Shown here in pieces: positions 1 to 5,575 of a stretch of 30,253 bases of DNA (the first letter of the stretch is position 1; each line of letters opens with the position of its first letter). This stretch comes from a virus, in the IMG/VR virus record IMGVR_UViG_3300017613_000404, positions 1-30,253 of that record. One strand, given 5' to 3'. The notes beneath the pieces were generated by a model. That model saw only the letters and a list, made by a program, of their open reading frames with translations. It did no database searches and was not told where the DNA came from. Position numbers and translations under genes: made by a program.

Positions 1-34
1 AACAGTGCAATAGGCGGAAAACAGGAGCAATAAA

Positions 35-196
35 ATGGAAATTAGACTGCATAATATCGATAACATGAAATGGAAGCATCCACTGCCCTCGTTAGCAATC
101 GCATGGAACTGTGAATATTACGGAAAGCAACAAGCGTTTCTTTTGTGTGTCACGTTCTGGCATTGGAACGTGTTGTTTTCTTGGAGCAAACGATGA
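35..196 (+). CDS. small hypothetical early protein (53 aa)
   Basis: Encodes a 53-residue protein beginning MEIRLHNIDNMKW and ending FSWSKR. The ATG is preceded by AGGAG at about 23-27 with a suitable spacing. The C-terminal half is aromatic and hydrophobic (AFLLCVTFWHWNVLFSW), which could be a short membrane-associated segment or a small beta fold. Its stop overlaps the ATG of the next gene at 193 by four bases (ATGA), so the two are probably translationally coupled. It is the first complete gene of the rightward early arm. I do not recognise a function; small proteins of this shape are common next to phage replication genes. Confidence 0.6.
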   Translation: MEIRLHNIDNMKWKHPLPSLAIAWNCEYYGKQQAFLLCVTFWHWNVLFSWSKR

Positions 197-378
197 CTAA
201 GCCAGCACACATCGAAACAGAAGCGGACTGGGAATGGTACAAGCGCAACATGCTTATCCGTTATTTATCCGAGCGAAGAGCGCATATCTACGCGGACCCA
301 GACGGGGACCGAGGAAAGAAGTTGCGGGAACAGTACGCCGCAGAGATCAATTGTGTGAGAGATGAGGCGGGAGAATAG
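193..378 (+). CDS. small early protein, paralogue of the next gene (61 aa)
   Basis: A 61-residue charged, helical-looking protein starting MTKPAHIETEADWEWYK. The start at 193 is chosen because it forms an ATGA overlap with the upstream stop; an in-frame upstream start at 145 would lie inside the previous gene. Residues around RYLSER and LREQY match the next gene (RYNSER and LREQY) with nearly equal spacing, 26 versus 27 residues from the first R to the last Y. The two are therefore probably a tandem duplication that has diverged. No catalytic motif is visible. Function unknown. Confidence 0.65.
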   Translation: MTKPAHIETEADWEWYKRNMLIRYLSERRAHIYADPDGDRGKKLREQYAAEINCVRDEAGE

Positions 379-379
379 G

Positions 380-589
380 ATGAAATTAAGAAAACCGCGT
401 TGGCTTCATAGCCTCCATAAGCTGGCTAGATCAAAAGATCTTTTTTGGGAGCCACGCTTTGAAGTTCTCGCAAGATACAACTCGGAAAGATCACGCGGAA
501 TTAAACACGATGATGATTGGATTGCTAAAATGGAAGAGTTACGAGAGCAATATAACGACAAACTGAAACGGTTTTATAATGTGGTCTAA
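380..589 (+). CDS. small early protein, paralogue of the previous gene (69 aa)
   Basis: A 69-residue basic protein starting MKLRKPRWLHSLHKL. An in-frame ATG exists at 362, but the start at 380 is preferred because GGGAGAATAGG stands in front of it, and the same GGAGAATAGG arrangement precedes the ATG at 602. The C-terminal half shares the RYxSER ... LREQY pattern with the preceding gene. It has no cysteines or transmembrane segment. It is probably a small soluble helical protein of unknown role, co-transcribed with its neighbours. Confidence 0.65.
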   Translation: MKLRKPRWLHSLHKLARSKDLFWEPRFEVLARYNSERSRGIKHDDDWIAKMEELREQYNDKLKRFYNVV

Positions 590-601
590 CAGGAGAATAG
601 G

Positions 602-772
602 ATGAAAACACTTGCAGAGATGGTGAACTGGTTGGGATCGGATATTATTTGCGAAGTTATACAGGACGCGGAGGTTTGCGACGATATTGACTGCGACGAG
701 TGCCCGTTTTACCCGAAAAACTTCGTGCAGGTCATAAAAGACGAGGGCAAACCCAATGGGGGAATAAAATGA
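602..772 (+). CDS. small Cys-motif early protein (56 aa), paralogue of next gene
   Basis: A 56-residue acidic protein (MKTLAEMVNWLGSD ...) with four cysteines, three of them in the pattern C-x4-C-x2-C-P-F (VCDDIDCDECPFYP). The downstream gene has the same pattern (YCPTRDCRICPFFS) followed by a similar K/E-rich helix, so the two are probably paralogues. The cysteines could bind a metal, but no fourth ligand is certain. A good Shine-Dalgarno (CAGGAGAATAGG) precedes the ATG. The stop overlaps the next ATG (ATGA at 769-772). Function unknown. Confidence 0.65.
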   Translation: MKTLAEMVNWLGSDIICEVIQDAEVCDDIDCDECPFYPKNFVQVIKDEGKPNGGIK

Positions 773-930
773 TAAGAAAACTAGCCACGATGCTAGAACA
801 CGCGGATAAAGATGAGTTATGCGGGGCCATTGATGACACATACTGCCCTACTAGGGATTGCCGCATCTGTCCATTCTTCTCGGAGGACTCGAAAAAAGAA
901 CTGATTAAGGAGTTGAATAAAATAGATTAA
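769..930 (+). CDS. small Cys-motif early protein (53 aa), paralogue of previous gene
   Basis: A 53-residue protein, MIRKLATMLEHADKDELCG ..., with the C-x4-C-x2-C-P-F core shared with its upstream neighbour and a lysine/glutamate-rich C-terminal helix. The start at 769 gives an ATGA overlap with the upstream stop and lies behind GGGGGAATAAA, which can serve as ribosome binding site. It is the last gene before a clear terminator at 938-968, so the block 35-930 looks like one transcription unit. Function unknown; possibly a small metal-binding or host-interacting protein. Confidence 0.65.
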   Translation: MIRKLATMLEHADKDELCGAIDDTYCPTRDCRICPFFSEDSKKELIKELNKID

Positions 931-937
931 CGTTGAC

Positions 938-968
938 CCCAGCCTGCCGTTTTGGTAGGTTGGGTTTT
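938..968 (+). terminator. rho-independent terminator after the first early block
   Basis: CCCAGCCTGCC pairs with GGTAGGTTGGG (11 bp, including G-U pairs) across a GTTTT loop, and the stem is followed directly by TTTT. It lies 7 bases downstream of the stop at 930. This is a standard intrinsic terminator on the plus strand and separates the first small-gene block from the replication genes. Confidence 0.8.
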
Positions 969-973
969 AGAAA

Positions 974-1040
974 GCGGCTTACTCTGGCTTGATCACCTGA
1001 GGACAGCCCCAACCTGGCAGGGTTGCCGCGTTTCTTTTAT
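974..1040 (+). ncRNA. possible folded leader before the replication gene
   Basis: The non-coding 170 bases before the replication start contain GCGGC (974-978) complementary to GCCGC (1025-1029). These enclose two smaller possible stems, GGCT/AGCC (986-989 with 1005-1008) and AACC/GGTT (1011-1014 with 1021-1024, loop TGGCAG). The closing helix is followed by a pyrimidine-rich run, TTTCTTTTATTT. The arrangement could be a three-way-junction leader or an attenuator controlling the replication operon. All stems are short, so it may be fortuitous. Confidence 0.25.
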
Positions 1041-1100
1041 TTGCCAAGTGACAGCCAGGCAGGACCACAAAATGATTCTCGCCTGAAAATAGGAGAATAT

Positions 1101-1763
1101 ATGATAATCCAACCCGACTTCTTAGACCACTGGAAGACGCAATTACTAATTGAAATATTAGAGGACAAATGCGCGCCTCTTTACGTGATCAGACTTTGGG
1201 CGCATTGCCAGAACAGGAAAACCCACAGGTTCCCACGGGTTAACCCAGCAATAACCAAGGCCATCTGCAAGGCTCCACAAAAAGCAGACATCTTTGAATC
1301 AGCCATGATTGAGGCGGGGTTTATCGTGATTGAAGACGGTGATATAATCGCTCATGAATGGGATGTTGTAAACGCCTACCTGATAAACTCTTGGAACAAT
1401 GGGAAAAAGGGAGGGAGACCCTCAAAGAAAACCCAGAATAAACCCACGGGTAACCCAAAGCAAACCCAAACGGAACCTATAAGAGAAGAGAAGATAGGAG
1501 AGGATAAGAGTAGAGTAAAGAAAAAGGGTAGTCGCTTTGCTCCACCGACACCTGAAGAATTGAAGGAATATGTTTCTGAGTATTCGGTGAAATCAGGGAA
1601 GCAGGAAATCGATTGCCAGCACTTCATCAACTTCTACGAATCAAAAGGCTGGATGGTTGGGAAGAACAAAATGAAGGATTGGAAGGCTAGCGCTCGAACG
1701 TGGTTCAAGGATCAGCCAGAAATCAAACAAGCGACCAGTGGCCCGGGAGGAACGTTCCTATGA
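1101..1763 (+). CDS. phage replication initiator / helicase-loader-type protein (220 aa)
   Basis: A 220-residue protein with the layout of phage replication proteins that recruit a DnaB-type helicase. It has an N-terminal folded domain (about residues 1-95, winged-helix-like in composition), a polar linker containing NGKKGGRPSKK (about 100-110) and many K/T/Q/N/P residues, and a conserved C-terminal module (about 146-201) with FAPPTPEEL, FINFYESKGWMVGK and MKDWKASARTW. That C-terminal block is shared by many phage replication proteins and DnaT-like primosomal proteins. The start at 1101 is preferred over the in-frame ATG at 1023 because AGGAGAATAT precedes it. The helicase gene follows with an ATGA overlap, which supports partnership. 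The origin is not identifiable here; the variable linker may overlap it in some phages, but I see no clear iterons. Confidence 0.8.
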   Translation: MIIQPDFLDHWKTQLLIEILEDKCAPLYVIRLWAHCQNRKTHRFPRVNPAITKAICKAPQKADIFESAMIEAGFIVIEDGDIIAHEWDVVNAYLINSWNNGKKGGRPSKKTQNKPTGNPKQTQTEPIREEKIGEDKSRVKKKGSRFAPPTPEELKEYVSEYSVKSGKQEIDCQHFINFYESKGWMVGKNKMKDWKASARTWFKDQPEIKQATSGPGGTFL

Positions 1764-3070
1764 TCGATGAAACGCAATTAATCACAGCGATGATGGTCTC
1801 CTCAGATAAGTTATCGCTCGCAGTTGAAGCAGGAATGGAATCAGGATGGTTTGAGTTCGAAGCCGGAAAGAATCGATTCGAGTCTCTTTGCGGCATGTTA
1901 AGCGATGGAGAGTGGAGCGTCACAAATTTCACGATGGTGATTCAGAAAGCAGGCTTGACTGACTTGTTTCGCGGAGTGATGGAGTTTTCGCAGGCTGAGG
2001 ACTGGTTTTTCGATGACAGATCATTCCTAATCGCTGTAGACTGCTTTAGAGACCAGTACATGGGCCGCCAGATCGTTAACGCATGCAATTCCGCAGTAGC
2101 ATTCATCGAACTAAGCGATGACCCGTATGACGTCAAAGAATCGCTTCTAGGCCGTATCAACGAATTGGACTCTGTAGACAGTGCCGGAGAGTTCACCACT
2201 GATCAAATCGCTGAAGAAGCTTTTGCGATTGATACCAAGATTGCATCTGGGCAACCTCTGGGACTCCCGTTCCCGTGGGAGGCGTTCCAAAACTCTACAT
2301 TCGGGATTCCTTACGGGACTGTTTGCCCTCTTGCTGGACGTGACAAAAAAGGAAAGAGCCGCTTATCTGCGTTCCTTGCCTACTCATGGATTTCTAAAGG
2401 CATTCCGATTGCCTATTTCCCGTTCGAGGATAGAAGGCATCGGTTCTTAAACAACCTTGCGGCGGCACATGGGGGCTATGACCTATTCACGATCAAGAAT
2501 GGATATGTTAGCGAGAGATTCATGACACATCATAGAGCTTGCCAGCGAGAAGTTGCTGCTATGCCGATCCATATTTATGACACATCTTCAACGATAGAAC
2601 AGATATGCGCTAAAATTCGCAAGTATAAGCGGACGGAAGGCATTCAAGGCTGTGTGCTGGATGGATTCAAAGATATTATTGCGACGAAGGGCGAGAACAG
2701 AACACAGCAGGAGAACCACATGATGAGCACGCTTGTTAATACCTGCGGAGATACTGAGGTTGCTTGTGTGCCAGTGATGCATATTAACAAGATCGATCAT
2801 GATATATGGATTACACCTGAGAAAATAACAGGTTCGGGGAAGCAAACGCAATCTGCGAGAATGAGGTTATTCTTTCAAGATGCAGGATTCGGGCCGGGCG
2901 CTCTTGATAACGTAGCGACGGACCATGACCGAGTAATCTGCCTTGATTGCGACGCGGCAAGTTACGGTAACCCAGCGAAGATCCTGCTGGAAAAGAATTT
3001 AGAGCAAGGACGCTTTGAAATGGTAGAGAGAATCGGCACCACCAGCCAATACAGCGAGACTAACAAATGA
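1760..3070 (+). CDS. DnaB-like replicative helicase / RecA-fold ATPase (436 aa)
   Basis: A 436-residue protein of DnaB-like layout. The N-terminal helical part (about 1-150) resembles the DnaB N-terminal domain. The C-terminal RecA-like ATPase domain has a Walker A motif GRDKKGKS (193-200), a Walker B-like strand GCVLDGFKD (Asp at about 301), a third motif VPVMHINKID (about 337-346), and a glycine/polar loop GSGKQTQSARMR where DnaB proteins carry the loop just before the last conserved motif. It would unwind DNA ahead of the phage fork, loaded by the upstream protein. The start at 1760 has GGGAGG nine bases upstream and overlaps the upstream stop; an upstream start at 1700 would lie within the previous gene. 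A primase-like zinc domain is absent, so this is not a T7 gp4-type primase-helicase. Confidence 0.85.
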   Translation: MIDETQLITAMMVSSDKLSLAVEAGMESGWFEFEAGKNRFESLCGMLSDGEWSVTNFTMVIQKAGLTDLFRGVMEFSQAEDWFFDDRSFLIAVDCFRDQYMGRQIVNACNSAVAFIELSDDPYDVKESLLGRINELDSVDSAGEFTTDQIAEEAFAIDTKIASGQPLGLPFPWEAFQNSTFGIPYGTVCPLAGRDKKGKSRLSAFLAYSWISKGIPIAYFPFEDRRHRFLNNLAAAHGGYDLFTIKNGYVSERFMTHHRACQREVAAMPIHIYDTSSTIEQICAKIRKYKRTEGIQGCVLDGFKDIIATKGENRTQQENHMMSTLVNTCGDTEVACVPVMHINKIDHDIWITPEKITGSGKQTQSARMRLFFQDAGFGPGALDNVATDHDRVICLDCDAASYGNPAKILLEKNLEQGRFEMVERIGTTSQYSETNK

Positions 3071-3243
3071 CAGTAAAACAACTGATTGAAGAGTTACAAA
3101 AACAAAACCCTAACGCAGAAATTTGGACATGGGATGCCTACGGGGACACCGAAACACCTGAGGTCTATGTGTGCAAAATGAGAGACGGTACTGTATTGGT
3201 TTCTTATGTTGAAAACTACAGTGACACATACGGAGAGCATTAA
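3067..3243 (+). CDS. small conserved-type phage protein (58 aa)
   Basis: A 58-residue acidic protein beginning MTVKQLIEELQKQNPNAEI, starting in an ATGA overlap with the helicase stop. Short proteins starting MTVxELIxxLxxxNPxAE are frequent in phage early regions and have no assigned function. The rest (WTWDAYGDTETPEVYVCK, then a polar tail) looks like a small alpha/beta fold. It is coupled to helicase translation and ends two bases before the next start. Confidence 0.7.
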   Translation: MTVKQLIEELQKQNPNAEIWTWDAYGDTETPEVYVCKMRDGTVLVSYVENYSDTYGEH

Positions 3244-3245
3244 GT

Positions 3246-3491
3246 ATGAAGAATAAAATTTCGGGCGGCTTTTGCCGTATAGTTAGATCATCGGCATGGC
3301 CTTTTGTTTTAGCGTGGGCGTGGGTGATTGGAATTACTATTTATCCCGGCACATTTGGCGGGACTTGGCCTGTTGCCGGATATTTTGACAGGCGCAACGG
3401 TAACAGGGATGGTGGTCTATGTGGGCGTGATAAACTTGATGCGGTCTGTAACGCCTATCGACGGTGCAAAAAGAAGAGATCTAGCGATTAA
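3246..3491 (+). CDS. small membrane protein, reading frame possibly broken or shifted
   Basis: The 81-residue frame has a basic N-terminus (MKNKISGGFCRIVRSS) and one clear membrane segment (about 17-33, WPFVLAWAWVIGITIY). After about residue 48 it becomes an R/C/N-rich tail that does not look like natural protein. In the +1 frame, the stretch 3328-3522 reads as a natural hydrophobic segment (ILTGATVTGMVVYVGVINLM) followed by a basic tail ending KKNYN. Joining the first frame to the second around 3340-3400 would give a two-membrane-segment protein of about 90 residues, the size of a small holin. This could be a programmed frameshift, a real indel or a sequencing error. Function is a guess. Confidence 0.45.
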   Translation: MKNKISGGFCRIVRSSAWPFVLAWAWVIGITIYPGTFGGTWPVAGYFDRRNGNRDGGLCGRDKLDAVCNAYRRCKKKRSSD

Positions 3492-3525
3492 GTTAACCGG
3501 CCTGAAAAAAAACTACAATTAGCGA

Positions 3526-3554
3526 TTGACAAACCAAGCCGCTAGGTTTACATT
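3526..3554 (+). promoter_or_regulatory. sigma-70-type promoter
   Basis: TTGACA (3526-3531) is followed after 17 bases by TACATT (3549-3554), four of six matches to TATAAT. It lies in the 60-90 base gap before the ATG at 3583, where AAGGAGAG gives a strong ribosome binding site. It would drive the second block of small early genes by host RNA polymerase. Confidence 0.6.
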
Positions 3555-3582
3555 GCTTACACAAACAAACAAGGAGAGACGC

Positions 3583-3798
3583 ATGAAGATGACAAAAATG
3601 GAACCAAGAGACAACGCGATGCCAGCGAACCAGCATGGAGCGGGCACATATGGCGAGTGGTGCAAAAAAGAAGCCGAGCGAGTAGATGGAGCTCGCTACG
3701 TGGAAGAGTATTGCGTATCGACTGGCGGTCTCGGTCGCAGGGTGGTCCAAAAGGGAACCAGAAACGGAAAAGTCTGGTGTCGGGTGGACCGCGTATGA
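3583..3798 (+). CDS. small basic hypothetical protein (71 aa)
   Basis: A 71-residue basic protein starting MKMTKMEPRDNAMP, with GTYGEWCKKEAERV in the middle and a C-terminal RVVQKGTRNGKVWCRVDRV. The ATG at 3583 is chosen because AAGGAGAGACGC precedes it; the longer open frame would begin inside the promoter -35 box. It overlaps the next gene by four bases. The K/R-rich, glycine-containing C-terminus suggests a small nucleic-acid-binding or scaffold fold, but nothing specific is recognisable. Confidence 0.6.
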   Translation: MKMTKMEPRDNAMPANQHGAGTYGEWCKKEAERVDGARYVEEYCVSTGGLGRRVVQKGTRNGKVWCRVDRV

Positions 3799-3959
3799 AC
3801 TGCCCAGTATGTAAACACGAACACGACGACGCGGAAGTGGTATCAGAAGCCGCCGCGATAAACGGGCGCAAGAAGTCAACTGCTAAGGCTATGGCTTCAA
3901 GAGCCAACGGAAAGAAGGGTGGACGCCCACGGAAGGAGAAAACCAATGTCGCTAAATGA
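3795..3959 (+). CDS. small zinc-knuckle protein with AT-hook-like tail (54 aa)
   Basis: A 54-residue protein. The N-terminus MNCPVCKHEHDD has a CPxC half-site plus two histidines, which could bind zinc. The C-terminal half is very basic and contains KKGGRPRKEK, an AT-hook-like GRP core. The same GKKGGRP motif occurs in the replication protein at 1101 of this window, in its linker. It starts in an ATGA overlap and its end overlaps the next gene by 14 bases. It is plausibly a small DNA-binding protein; the role is unknown. Confidence 0.6.
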   Translation: MNCPVCKHEHDDAEVVSEAAAINGRKKSTAKAMASRANGKKGGRPRKEKTNVAK

Positions 3960-4161
3960 TGAAGCTTACACAGACGCCAGTTCCGTGACACAAAGCGATC
4001 CCAAGAAGGTAGCTGGTGATGTTAAATTAGCAGATGCGCACTGGGAGTATGTCAAATCCGTGCTAGAAGCACACAGTGAAGATGAAAATGTAATTGAAAA
4101 AATCGGATTCCATTACAAAACAGCATTTGTCCATGGGCATAAGCACGGGTTGCAACGATGA
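3946..4161 (+). CDS. small conserved-type phage protein with FHYxTAFxHGxKHG motif (71 aa)
   Basis: A 71-residue protein with a variable N-terminus and a recognisable C-terminal pattern: AHWEYVKSVLEAHSEDENVI, then FHYKTAFVHGHKHG. Similar WxYV ... FHYxTAFxHGxKHG proteins occur in many phage early regions without an assigned function. The histidines (about six) are clustered and could bind metal. The start at 3946 is preferred over the in-frame ATG at 3919 because GGAAGGAGAA lies just upstream. The end overlaps the next gene by an ATGA. Confidence 0.7.
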   Translation: MSLNDEAYTDASSVTQSDPKKVAGDVKLADAHWEYVKSVLEAHSEDENVIEKIGFHYKTAFVHGHKHGLQR

Positions 4162-4283
4162 GCAATAATAGCAAAAAAATCACTTGCACCCACTGTGGAC
4201 AGATTAAGCCAAAGGGCGGCCACGACATGAACAAGCGCCCTATCTGTATAGATTGCTGTGAGAGAGAGCGCGGGAAAAAATAG
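4158..4283 (+). CDS. small four-cysteine zinc-finger protein (41 aa)
   Basis: A 41-residue protein with a CTHC knuckle near residues 10-13 and C-x2-C-C near the C-terminus (ICIDCCERERGKK), separated by about 16 residues. This is the layout of a small zinc ribbon or finger. It starts in an ATGA overlap with the previous gene. It is the last gene before the 155-base non-coding gap that carries the structured RNA candidate. Probably a small nucleic-acid- or protein-binding zinc protein; exact role unknown. Confidence 0.65.
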   Translation: MSNNSKKITCTHCGQIKPKGGHDMNKRPICIDCCERERGKK

Positions 4284-4296
4284 GAAACAAATTTAG

Positions 4297-4419
4297 CTAA
4301 TAGGCGGTCATTGAACCCGTGGCGGTGTGCTGGGATATCCTCCCGAAGTGGGCGCACCAACGGAACCGAAAGGGATGATCGGCGCTTGTGATCGAGGAGT
4401 GACTTCCCCGCCTACTTAG
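4297..4419 (+). ncRNA. structured RNA candidate of unknown class
   Basis: The gap 4284-4438 has no gene but folds well by eye. CTAA-TAGGCGG (4297-4307) pairs with CCGCCTA-c-TTAG (4408-4419) as an 11-bp closing helix with one bulged base. Inside, CCGT (4317-4320) pairs with ACGG (4360-4363) and continues, past a GGC bulge, into GGTGTGC/GCGCACC (4324-4330 with 4352-4358), capped by GGGA/TCCC (4332-4335 with 4341-4344). A second arm uses GATC/GATC (4377-4380 with 4390-4393). TCCTC (4338-4342) is complementary to GAGGA (4394-4398), so a pseudoknot is possible. TTTTT follows the closing helix and a gene starts 20 bases later. It could be a leader element, a processing structure, a ribozyme or a small RNA. 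I could not match it to a known riboswitch or ribozyme. Confidence 0.55.
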
Positions 4420-4438
4420 TTTTTAAATAGAGAAAACG

Positions 4439-4678
4439 ATGGGAACAAAAAAGCGCGACGGCTCTGATAGCCTCCATGAACTAGTTAGAGATTTTTATGA
4501 ATTGATGGAATACCCATGTGCTTGTCCAATACAAGAAACCTGTAATTGGTATCAATGGATGGCACATGATACAACCGGAGGGACAAACCCACATAAAAAT
4601 GATGATGAAACCTGTATTGACAGAATAACAAAAATGTACTCTAACGATTACGGATCAGTTTCCGTGCAACAAAACTAG
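4439..4678 (+). CDS. small Cys-rich hypothetical protein (79 aa)
   Basis: A 79-residue protein starting MGTKKRDGSDSLHELVRDF, with four cysteines, three in YPCACPIQETCNWY and one in ETCIDRI. The cysteine spacing partly recalls the small C-x-C-P proteins at 602 and 769. The ribosome binding site is weak (AGAG in AAATAGAGAAAACG), and the gene lies immediately downstream of the structured RNA candidate, so its expression may depend on that leader. Function unknown. Confidence 0.6.
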   Translation: MGTKKRDGSDSLHELVRDFYELMEYPCACPIQETCNWYQWMAHDTTGGTNPHKNDDETCIDRITKMYSNDYGSVSVQQN

Positions 4679-4687
4679 GAGATAAAA

Positions 4688-5029
4688 ATGAGCGTTAAAC
4701 ACGGTAAAATGAATTCGCTGGTTGGGCAATTTCATTGCGTTAATCAAGAGTGTGAGTTTCACAACAAAAACTATGAACAGAATTGTGCGTCTGTTCACAA
4801 CACAGGCGTTTACCCCGAAGATTGCGCTGATTCACTGATGGAACTATCCGACTCTGCCAAACTTGAGTGGATATGGGCTAATTGTTCGGTTATTCACAGA
4901 GATGTTGTTGAGCAATGGGACGTTGAGCATTGTTTATGGCGCGGGAAGGATGAACGTGCATTCATTGAGGCGCATATGCCCAACGACCTGCATCAACGTG
5001 AGCAGAACAAACAGGAGACAATAGCATGA
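4688..5029 (+). CDS. Cys-rich small hypothetical protein (113 aa)
   Basis: A 113-residue protein. The N-terminal half has cysteines in FHCVNQECEFHNKN and NCASVHNTG ... EDCADS, which suggest a small zinc- or iron-binding (rubredoxin-like) fold. The second half is tryptophan- and aspartate-rich (LEWIWANCSVIHRDVVEQWD). A TAGGAG ribosome binding site precedes the ATG. It ends with an ATGA overlap into the next gene. No enzyme family is recognised. Confidence 0.6.
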   Translation: MSVKHGKMNSLVGQFHCVNQECEFHNKNYEQNCASVHNTGVYPEDCADSLMELSDSAKLEWIWANCSVIHRDVVEQWDVEHCLWRGKDERAFIEAHMPNDLHQREQNKQETIA

Positions 5030-5238
5030 GCGATGAACCGAAATTAAACGAGCGGCCTAGCGATACGATGAATGCGCTGGTTAGAAAAATTGAAACCCAC
5101 AAGACAGATTTACAAAAGCATTATGACGAGCATATAGGTAAGGATTTGATTTGCTGTTCTGAAGATTGCTGGTCGTGGGACATCTCTGCACTGATTCACA
5201 GACTAGAGATGTTGATTGATGATCTTTCTAACGACTAA
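5026..5238 (+). CDS. small helical hypothetical protein (70 aa)
   Basis: A 70-residue acidic protein that looks mostly helical (TMNALVRKIETHKTDLQKHY, then SALIHRLEMLIDDLSND), with a central ICCSEDCW cysteine cluster. It starts in an ATGA overlap with the upstream gene and is followed by a UUCG hairpin just before the next ribosome binding site. Function unknown. Confidence 0.6.
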   Translation: MSDEPKLNERPSDTMNALVRKIETHKTDLQKHYDEHIGKDLICCSEDCWSWDISALIHRLEMLIDDLSND

Positions 5239-5240
5239 AG

Positions 5241-5259
5241 TGAGCTTCGGCTCAGGAGG
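5241..5259 (+). promoter_or_regulatory. UUCG hairpin directly before a strong Shine-Dalgarno
   Basis: TGAGC-TTCG-GCTCA (5241-5254) forms a five-pair stem closed by a C(UUCG)G tetraloop, an unusually stable small hairpin. The next bases are AGGAGG (5254-5259), sharing one base with the stem, then seven bases to the ATG at 5266. The hairpin may present the ribosome binding site, protect the downstream message or mark an RNA processing boundary. Confidence 0.5.
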
Positions 5260-5265
5260 AAAACT

Positions 5266-5499
5266 ATGTGTTATGAACATATGAAAAAATCAGGTGAATG
5301 CCCAATCTGCGACGCGGATGAAGCCGTAAGCTCAACTGCCTTGTTAGCTGAATTGGGAAAAATGACAAGGCGTTGGAGACGAAAACAGGGTGGTGCTGGT
5401 GGTGCGTGTTGCTCGCTCGAAGAAGCGAATCAATTCCGAAACGAGGGAAGACTTCCACTAATCAAAGAACTGGAAGCCTTTGTGAAAGAACACAGCTAA
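5266..5499 (+). CDS. small zinc-knuckle hypothetical protein (77 aa)
   Basis: A 77-residue protein with an N-terminal MCYEHMKKSGECPICDADE, which supplies up to three cysteines and a histidine for a zinc knuckle. It then has a helix, a basic Gly-rich linker (RRWRRKQGGAGGACCS), and a C-terminal helix (LPLIKELEAFVKEHS). A perfect AGGAGG stands seven bases before the ATG. The gap 5500-5575 between it and the methyltransferase contains only short inverted repeats (for example CAACC-TCT-GGTTG) and the methyltransferase ribosome binding site. Function unknown. Confidence 0.6.
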   Translation: MCYEHMKKSGECPICDADEAVSSTALLAELGKMTRRWRRKQGGAGGACCSLEEANQFRNEGRLPLIKELEAFVKEHS

Positions 5500-5575
5500 C
5501 GACTAGGTTCAGCGGCGGCGTAGACGTACGTTGCAACCTCTGGTTGGCAGAACAAATAAACATGGAGAAGAAGAT

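Noticed and set aside
539-841. 100-residue minus-strand frame over the early genes
   Set aside because: It lies antisense to four small genes with good ribosome binding sites and overlaps, has no ribosome binding site of its own, and its composition is that of a shadow frame.
998-1030. possible hammerhead ribozyme core (CTGAGGA near 998-1003)
   Set aside because: The second conserved element GAAA after a stem II is missing, so the core cannot be completed.
3557-3991. minus-strand frames over 3493-3991
   Set aside because: They are antisense to the promoter and three coupled plus-strand genes and are rich in Arg/Ser/Cys without a pattern.
4297-4419. identity of the folded RNA as a twister, hammerhead, ZTP or TPP element
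   Set aside because: The conserved loop sequences of these classes are not present in the required order; only the general fold is supported.
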